Below, in pieces: positions 57,001 to 64,000 of a stretch of 64,000 nucleotides of DNA; position 1 is the first letter of the stretch; each line of letters begins with the position of its first letter. Under the pieces are notes generated by a model, which was not told where the DNA came from, ran no database searches, and saw only the letters and a program-made list of their open reading frames with translations. Made by a program: the position numbers and the translations under genes. Source of the DNA: Chaenocephalus aceratus (taxonomy: Eukaryota > Chordata > Actinopteri > Perciformes > Channichthyidae); assembly GCA_023974075.1 (NCBI GenBank), contig CM043789.1, positions 38,441,613 through 38,505,612 on the forward strand. Reading direction: 5' to 3'.

Positions 57001-58258
57001 CAGAATGTACATGTTGGGTTTATATTTGGGTGTTGCGGAAATGTACAGGACATTTATAACTAGACCGCCAAAAGAGAAAATGCCTATTTCCAGAGATGAA
57101 ATGTGCGAGAAATCCGAAAAGGATAGGAAAAGTAAGTAATGAATTATCCAACGTGCTTTCTTATTTATGTTCATGCTATTGGTAGTGGATTCCATGCGGG
57201 CAGTGTGTGGGATGCCTCAACACGGTCAACTGTGGGCACTGTGCCAACTGCAAGAATGGACTGCAGAGCCCAGAGTCGCGGAAACGCTTATGCCGGGGAC
57301 GCAAATGTATTTGTCCTATTCGCAAGGTTAGCTGCCGGGTACTTATTAGTTTTTGTTTAGAGATCTTCTGTTTGTTACGGTACTTTTGAATTCACGCTCT
57401 GTGTTCTGTTCCCCCAGAGCCCTGGAGGTGGGGGCTTCGTGCCGCAGCAGCCGTACAACGACATTCCCGATACGTTTGAAGACTGCTTGAGTTTTCAGGT
57501 GAGCTCATTGAATCCTCCAAAGATGTACATGTTGTACGCTCAAACAATATTGTTAGAGAAATATCACTCGTCGCCGGCTTGAGCTTCAATATCAGGATAC
57601 ATGTGTGTATTATCCTCTCAAGAAGGCAGTGGCGGCGCCAGGGTGTGGCTGGGGTAGGCTACAGCCACACCAAGAGATGGCTTAGCCCTACCTTAGCCCG
57701 AATCTACCGGTCGTGTCCACAACACACAAACTGATCCTGCTATAACAACAAGTGCACGTTACTGACGAAATATGGTTGAGACCATTCGGGCTTATGCTAT
57801 AGGGGTGCAAGGAATAGTCTAAGTAGTGGGGGAGTTATATACACTAAAGGTGTGGAAATTTTCTCGCGTTATAATATCAGCGCGGCCGCGGTCAGATCAA
57901 AATGCCTCCGAATGCAATTTGAACAGACCGACAGCCAATCAGAGCAACGCAACGTTGGGTCTGCTGCGTCGTGCATTACTGATACGTCGATACGTCACGT
58001 TCACAGTGAAAAGTCCCCAAACTCGCGCCGAGTAAATTGCAGACAGACATCAGAACTTCTAGGATTAATTGTATATTTTGGATGGATAGATTTGTTCTTA
58101 AACGCCCTCGCATTGAGGTACAAGTGGAACAGGTGCCAGAGTCACACGACCCACCTGAAGAGTGAATAGTGAGTTTTGAATATATTTTCTGCTGTGTCTG
58201 TCTCTCTCTGTTTACCTGTGTCTCTCCCTCACTCTCTCTCCCTCACTCTCTCTCTCCC

Positions 58259-58318
<60 letters not shown>

Positions 58319-61300
58319 TCAATTCTATATGCCAACTTTTCTTGTTTCTGCCGCTGCGTAGCGGTTGTAACAACGTGGAATTAGCAGAATAGGCTATTGT
58401 ATTGTTTAACTCACACCTGTTGCTCTCGATGTAATTTAGCGGATAAAAGGAGACTAATAAAAGCCTCACGCGTGCGTTTCACTGTCAAGGGGGGCGATAT
58501 AGCGTGTATGTAATACATTACAAATACTGACTCGAGCCCCACCACTGGATGGGTTAGCCCTACCACAGATTACCCAACACAAACACTCTGGCGCCGCCAC
58601 TGCAAGAATGGAAGGAGTCATCACATACGGAGCATCGACTACTTCCTGAAAAGTGTCCTTCACGTGCTGATATGCAAGAGAGGGAGTCACACAGTCACAA
58701 GATGGAGGAATAGAAAGCAGTATTCAATGTTTAGTTCAGATTAGCTCCACGTCAGAAATGAGCATGCTTGTGATACGTCTATCTCCATAGAGGCTGAATC
58801 GTCATGTTAATCACATAGCTATCATATGCCTCACACAGTCCTGATGCTCTTCTAGGTAATCATACGTCCTGTCCCGTACACAGCTACGTAGTGCCTTTGT
58901 TATCACGTGTACTCTGATATCTGAAGAGTACATTCAGTATTTCCCCAACAAATATCCCTAGTGTTTACTGTGGTTGCTAAAAGGTCAATGCTCTCTGTGC
59001 CATGTGTTCTTCGTGCACTACTCACGCCACATGCCTACATTAACTTTGCAATAACCATTTTACATGCGTCACGTTTAACCCATAAGGACCCAACGTCACA
59101 CGGGTGTCACATGAACTTTAAATGTTCTGGAAAGTTCCTTATACAGCTTTAGCATTTATTGTATCTCATGAAGTCCCTGAGTGACACACACTGAAGAGTC
59201 TGGCGGGTCATGGGCCAGGTCATGTGATGTCCGAGATGTCCATGTGCCAGACTAACACTTGTGTTTTTTTGTTGCTAAAGGTACAATTCAAGCCATTTTA
59301 GAATTAAAATGCTTACAGAACATGTCCTTTATTACATTGAACCCGTTGTGGAAACATTTGTTGATCAAATTGATATGAAACAAATATCGCTGTGACACTG
59401 GTGTCACATCGGGGCTTTCACAGTAAACCCCAGGGTTCTTACGGTCATTACAAACCTGGAAAAGTCATGGAAATGGAAAACAATATTTTTTCCAAAGTTT
59501 TGTAAAAGTCATGGAAATGTAACTAAAGTTGCATCAAATATAATTTCTATTTGATCTAATCGCCGAAATAGTAATACTATAATGATAATAAATACTGTAT
59601 CGTATAGGGTTGCCAGAAACTGACCATGATCAAAATCGATTATTCGGCAGCCCTAGCGAATAATAATCGACAGTAAAACAAACTGGTGGTGTGACCAATG
59701 ACCATTTACAATTATTAATACTATTACTATTATTAGCATATATATATTTATATATATTTTGGTTGAAACTAAGCCAAAAAAAAAAAAAAACATAAATAAT
59801 AATAAAAAATATATATATAAATAAAATCGATTTTTAAAAATAATATTCGATTATGGAGACTGTAGCAAATAATCGAATAATCGCTGGCATCCCTAGTATC
59901 GTATAGTAATGAAATGTAAAATGGCATTTAACTGTTGAGGTGTTTTGCTGGTGAGAGAGTTTAGTTGCTTTTAGAGGCACGACATGTTTCATATGCAGAC
60001 CTTATTTTCCTGTTCCATGTTAGAATAAACTATTTTCAGTGCTACGCTGAGAAAGTCATTTTTTTGGTCATGGAACATTAGGTAAAGGTCACGGAGAGGT
60101 CATGGAAAATCATTGGGGGAAACGTGTATGAACCCTGAAACCCACAGTGACATATATGCACAATTAGAAATATATGATTATGATCTGCTCAGTTAATTTA
60201 GCTGATTCAATTATATTGAGTTAATATGTTCTTATTCTTCAATTCAACGAATGTTCAAACGAATTTAAACCAAATCATCCTCATTAATGAAGTTAAAAAT
60301 AAGAGTTACTTTACCATTAGAGCCCAATGTGACATCCCGTAGGTTTTTCAGATATTTGACACTAGGGGGGGGTTACTTGTCAGAAATGTGGTCTATTTAG
60401 TCTAAATGATGTTCCCCTTAATTTCCCCTAAAGTAGAAATGGGTTCTTATGGGTTAACAGGAATGTTCACATTTATTGTTTGTTGGTGCTATATAAATAA
60501 ACTTAACTTAACTTGCCTTGCCTTGCCTTGCCTCGCCTTGCCTTGCCTCGCCTTGCCTTGCCTTGCCTCGCCTCGCCTTGCCTTGCCTCGCCTTGCCTTG
60601 CCTCGCCTTGCCTTGCCTTGCCTCGCCTCGCCTTGCCTTGCCTTGCTTAAGCCACTATTGATTGTTGGTAGTGTTTTTAAACGCACAATCTTTAAAGACA
60701 TCCCGTTATATTCCTTTCTCCTTCCAAAGGTTCCACACTGGGGCTTTGACATAAAATTAGGGTTCAATATGGAAAAGTCAAACATGTAAATTGCAGTAAG
60801 CACCATATTTGTTGAAGGCTTAATATTTGTCAGCCATTTTAGAGTTGCTAAGTTATCCCTGCATTCTACTTCATATGCTACTATTAATATTGTACTAAAA
60901 TAAGTAATATTTTAATTAACAAAAAATATTTGTTTGATTAGGATCCTATTAAAAAATCTTCCCGTCATCATTTCATATGTTTTCATTCAATGATAATTAT
61001 GATTAGAAATGATCAAACCCATCAATCTTATCAATCACAATTAGTCATGTTTTACATATCGCGCCGCCCAATTACATTTCTAACGGAAACCTTTTTTATC
61101 TCCCCAGAGTGAAGTCACGGACTCGCAGGTAAAACACGACACATGTCTTTCTTTCTTATAATGCTACATATCATTACCTTCCTTTGCCACACGCTCACCG
61201 GTAACGTTTCATTCACAGCACCTGAGTCTGAAGAGCAGCGACACAGAGAACTTCTCCATCAACGTGGACATCGATGATGACGATGACATGTCAACTGACG

Positions 61301-63824
61301 ATGATGATGATGTGAGTTTATATATAAAGACAGGAAGACGTGTGACACTCGCCTCTCATAGACTTGAATAGTGGCTGGAAAAGGGGTGCAGTTGTTTTTC
61401 CTTCACAGGGAAAACATATCCGTGGTCTTCTTCATTCCTGTCCGTTACCCTACTCTCCAGGAGTTAGGAAACAACTATCACAGCATTTAGGAAGCATCTC
61501 AAGTCTCCTTGAATGCTCCGTTTGGCCGAATTTAGAATGTGGCTTATTATTAGACCGTTTCAGTCGGGACAATAACCAGTTTCTGAATTCACAGCTTTGT
61601 TGTTCGATAGATGAAGATTGCAGTATAGGTATGGATAAAAGAAAATTGTGAATCGGGCATTCTGAACTAATTGTGTTTTTCTACAATATTGCCCATTTCC
61701 TATTTCCACATATACGATTCAACATTTTTTGAAAACAAGTTGATAACACAAACAGTGTTAGACCGCGGGCCGGAGCAAAAAGGAGGCGAGCAGCACGGCG
61801 TGGACACACTGAACACTGCTACTGTAAAAACCTGATGATTGGCAGTGTTCCCCAAACACACACCGTGCCGTATGCTCTGTGCCCGCCCCTCTGCCCGCGA
61901 GTAAGGTGTGCCAGCTGAAACTAAGGCATTGCTTTCACATAAGAAAATGCATCTAAAGTAAAAAAGGATGCATTGATGTTGTCCAGGCAGGCAAGAAGAG
62001 AGAACAGGGAAAGCGGAGAGAGAGTGAAGAGAAGGATCAACAGGTGCGTAAGTGTAGACTGAGGTATATTTACGATAATATAGCCTGTGTCTTTTTACCA
62101 TTATAGGACCTGATGGCTTTCAATGCTGGCATGTATGGTAACAGTGGCAATGAACGCAGTGCTGTCCGTGTCTTTGGTTTGGCATACATACATGTTTAGT
62201 TCTGGTATTTTGCTGGTTTTATTTTTTGGGCTAAGTCATACGTATGTAGGGAACATTTTAACCAAACTTGCAAAATGTTTTCCATCCACTACTGTGACTC
62301 CAATAAGTGCCAGTCAGACCTCAAATAAGAAAACCATTTCATGTACATTTGGCAATACTTTTGTTTCATGTATTTATTTGCCATCTGATTTATTTTGGAG
62401 CGGACATTTGAGTCATTTCTGTCACGATGAATTGATTAACCTGTTGCGCGTGGTAATTTTACCTGGCCAATTTTATCATTATCAATAAGACAACTTTTCC
62501 ACCTTAGCCAAACATTAAAGTGTTTTTGTACACGTTACAACACCAGGATATACAAAGTATTCCGGTTATTGATGGATTATTTCCCTCCACCAATTTCAGT
62601 TTTTTACACTCCAAAAAAAGTGGAAGGAAACATTTACAGTCTCGATGTATCAGGGGGTCCGTGGGGTCTTAAAAAGTATTAAAAGTTGATAAATCAATTT
62701 ACCGAAAATGAAGGCTATTAAAAAGTATTAAACGGCATTTTCCAAGGCGTTACATTTTGTAGCTTGTTTTCAATACGTATATAACTTGTCCAAAGAGGTC
62801 GTATTCCACAGTCTGCCTGAATGTAATCATTGCGTAGGTGTGTCGTGTGATTCTGTGTAGTTTATTTATGGCATCCCGTTGGATTTTAATTATATCATAA
62901 CTTAGTACTTTTTTCTTAACATAGGTAGCATTAAGCTGTCTGTGGCTCTTTCCTGCTGTAACGATGCAAATCTCGCCTCCGCGGGACTAATAAAGGTATT
63001 CTGATTCTGATTGGACGTCATCAGAACAGGACATCGCACGCTCACTGCTTGATAGCGTGAAGGCCCGTTTACGCCGGTTGCTAAGCAACATCGTTATGGG
63101 GAAATGCAAGTTAGCGTCCAAATGGTTGGAAGATGAGGAGGAAGGACAATCAATACTGTATATAGTCAATGTGAGGTAAAGTGTGTCGCCAAGGTAACCG
63201 GTTAAAACTCCAAGTGGAGATGAGGACTTCAAATGTATGGAAAGGGTCTTAAAAGGTCTTACATGTGACTTCAGGATTCCTGCACACACCCCGAGTATGT
63301 TACGATGGATTATTTAATCAACTGAAAATGTGCCACTGACAGTGTTGAAATAACTACATTGAATATGTCTCTTTCTCCCATATTATATACTTGACTTGCC
63401 CTCAGTGGCATAAGAAGCGGAAGCGGCGGTCCTGTGGAGATTGTAAAGCCTGTCAGTGCAGGAAAGACTGCGGCACGTGTGATTTCTGTGCCGACAAACC
63501 AAAGTTCGGAGGCAGCAACAAGAAGAGGCAGAAGTGTCGACAACGCCAGTGTCAGAGACAGGCGATGGTAAAACCCTATCACATTTTAAATAAACGTGTT
63601 CATCCAGTTACAATGTCAATTTAATGTCTCTGTCTATAATTTGGCAGAGACACTTGCTGCCGTACCAGAGGGGACAAAAAGACCCCGGGCCAGAAAACTT
63701 ATGGTTGCCGGGCAGACCTCGAACTTACAACACATACAGCAGAAAGTCAGGTCTAAAGAAAGGCAAAGGACCGTCGGGCTTAGACTTCACTGACAACGAA
63801 GACGAAGACAGTAACTTGCAAGCA
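54078..63824 (+). CDS. mbd1: Methyl-CpG-binding domain protein 1 (MBD1), 5' part
   Basis: Thirteen exons, all in phase: 54078-54388, 55420-55560, 56005-56143, 56232-56512, 56653-56735, 56847-56890, 57186-57326, 57418-57498, 61108-61128, 61219-61311, 61987-62043 (predicted), 63406-63567 and 63648-63824. The gene continues past the right edge. An acidic N-terminal extension precedes the MBD (DVWPTLGDGWKRKEVIRRSG, KDVYYISPQGDRVRSRVEL), which reads methylated CpG. Next come a C-x2-C finger (CSRCGISF, CPTC), a CXXC domain lacking KFGG (CGQCVGCLNTVNCGHC, of the non-DNA-binding type), an acidic DDDDD segment and a CXXC3-type domain (CGDCKACQCRKDCGTCDFC, KPKFGGSNKKRQKC) that binds unmethylated CpG in mammals. 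MBD1 is a nuclear transcriptional repressor. The start chosen is the first ATG of the exon; a second in-frame ATG lies at 54084. Confidence 0.94.
54425..55130 (-). mobile_element. L2/Rex1-type LINE 3' end (mbd1 intron 1)
   Basis: The minus strand encodes DAFVTSRLDDCNALYVGMDQ, RLQLVQNAAARLLTG and HWLPIRF, the conserved C-terminus of L2/Rex1-type reverse transcriptases, then GDRAFAAAGSRLWNNLPLHV. It ends in the cgatttttggtcgagccaaa tail. 5'-truncated. Confidence 0.92.
57627..58602. mobile_element. hAT-type element (mbd1 intron 8)
   Basis: The ends cagtggcggcgccag and ctggcgccgccactg are inverted repeats, flanked by CAAGAAGG (57619-57626) and CAAGAATG (58603-58610), an 8-bp duplication with one mismatch. 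It contains a long (CT)n microsatellite (about 58199-58314). No intact transposase. Confidence 0.9.
58199..58314. repeat. (CT)n microsatellite inside the hAT element
   Basis: CT repeats with a few CCCT and TGT interruptions; the second half is pure. Confidence 0.95.
59431..60137. mobile_element. hAT-like MITE nested in the TTAA element
   Basis: The ends cagggttcttac and gtatgaaccctg are inverted. The interior repeats aaaagtcatggaaatg and ggtcatggaaaatcattg. The flanks share only aaaccc, so the target duplication is not clean. Confidence 0.7.
59605..59895. mobile_element. Third-level hAT MITE, 291 bp
   Basis: The ends tagggttgccag and ctggcatcccta are inverted, with an exact 8-bp duplication GTATCGTA (59597-59604 and 59896-59903). 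Confidence 0.9.
60501..60647. repeat. (CCTTG/CCTCG)n pentanucleotide tandem array
   Basis: About 27 copies of CCTTG with interspersed CCTCG variants. The array begins acttaacttaacttgccttg, directly after gtgctatataaataaactta, a LINE/SINE-type 3' terminus, so it appears to have grown from that tail. It creates spurious open frames on both strands. Confidence 0.93.
61987..62043 (+). other. Predicted extra mbd1 exon (19 codons)
   Basis: A 57-bp open segment between gtccag and gtgcgtaag encodes AGKKREQGKRRESEEKDQQ. Both ends are phase 0, matching the phase-0 ends of the exons on either side, and its charged composition suits the linker before the second CXXC domain. The acceptor's pyrimidine tract is weak, so the exon may be alternative. 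Confidence 0.6.
62640..63290. repeat. Dispersed repeat related to 47860-48300 (mbd1 intron 11)
   Basis: Contains gtcttaaaaagtattaaaag near the left end and atggaaagggtcttaaaagg and gacttcaggattcctgcac near the right end. The latter also flank the hAT MITE at 47910-48250. The ends gggggtcc and cacacaccccg suggest a DNA-transposon relic. Confidence 0.6.
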
Positions 63825-64000
63825 GTGAGTCCCCAATGCCTTTTATGCAATGTTTTATTGTGTCCCCGTCCATATTGAATAAGATATGGAAGATACTCCC
63901 AGTTTGGATGAACAGGCAAGATACTGGCACTGAGGCTAAGCTTTATGCTGTTGTGGACGGGGCAGTAGAAAAACGTTGGTGTTGTTGTGTGACTTTGGTG

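Larger units (their letters stand above)
59079..60453. mobile_element. TTAA-flanked transposon carrying nested insertions (mbd1 intron 8)
   Basis: TTAA at 59075-59078 and 60454-60457, with inverted ends CCCATAAGGACCCA and TGGGTTCTTATGGG. The interior repeats acacgggtgtcac and cactggtgtcacatc words. It holds a second element (59431-60137) that itself holds a third (59605-59895). Confidence 0.82.

Noticed and set aside
57139..57360. Separate small gene starting at the ATG at 57139
   Set aside because: It overlaps an mbd1 exon whose CXXC reading frame and splice sites are clear.
60406..60806. Long open frames on both strands
   Set aside because: They come from the pentanucleotide repeat, whose 15-bp periodicity lacks stop codons, and show no real protein composition.

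Overview
The window is vertebrate nuclear DNA, and specifically teleost. Genes are split into many short exons with GT-AG introns, and the intergenic and intronic DNA is packed with CA, TA and CT microsatellites, tRNA-derived SINEs, Tc1, hAT and TTAA-flanked DNA transposons and L2/Rex1-like LINE fragments. The gene order is the known teleost visual-opsin block: a short-wavelength opsin (sws2), the red opsin (lws), gnl3l, tfe3, an I-mfa domain gene, cxxc1 and mbd1. An SWS2B-like opsin next to lws suggests a percomorph or similar spiny-rayed fish; the species cannot be named from this sequence.

Layout. 1-1479: last two coding exons of an SWS2-type opsin; the rest of the gene lies to the left. 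1480-13456: intergenic DNA holding SINEs, a LINE interrupted by a hAT MITE, a 5S-rRNA-derived fragment, a hairpin matching miR-726 on the minus strand (about 7875-7950), a decayed Tc1 transposon (9063-10550) and a Tc1-derived foldback element (11925-12737). 13457-15679: complete six-exon lws with the five tuning residues of a red-sensitive pigment. 17712-24241: gnl3l, a circularly permuted nucleolar GTPase. 26022-35210: tfe3, a bHLH-ZIP lysosome/metabolism regulator that begins at a TFEB-like N-terminus. 36782-38901 (minus): a MyoD-family-inhibitor (I-mfa) gene, convergent with tfe3. 40666-51176: cxxc1, the CpG-reading subunit of the SET1 H3K4 methyltransferase complex. 54078 to beyond 63824: mbd1, a methyl-CpG reader, cut by the right edge.

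Functional logic. The left third is a photoreceptor locus (two cone opsins, a retinal miRNA candidate, CRX/OTX-type sites ahead of lws). The right part is a housekeeping and chromatin block in which two CXXC-domain proteins, cxxc1 and mbd1, sit in tandem, as they do in human.

Points that stand out: a miR-726-like hairpin with an apparent seed substitution; a cluster of single-base indels confined to the first eight exons of cxxc1, with clean exons afterwards; reading-frame conflicts in the gnl3l C-terminus; an in-frame stop that fixes a short TFE3 N-terminus; and several layers of nested transposons in the introns of mbd1, cxxc1 and tfe3.
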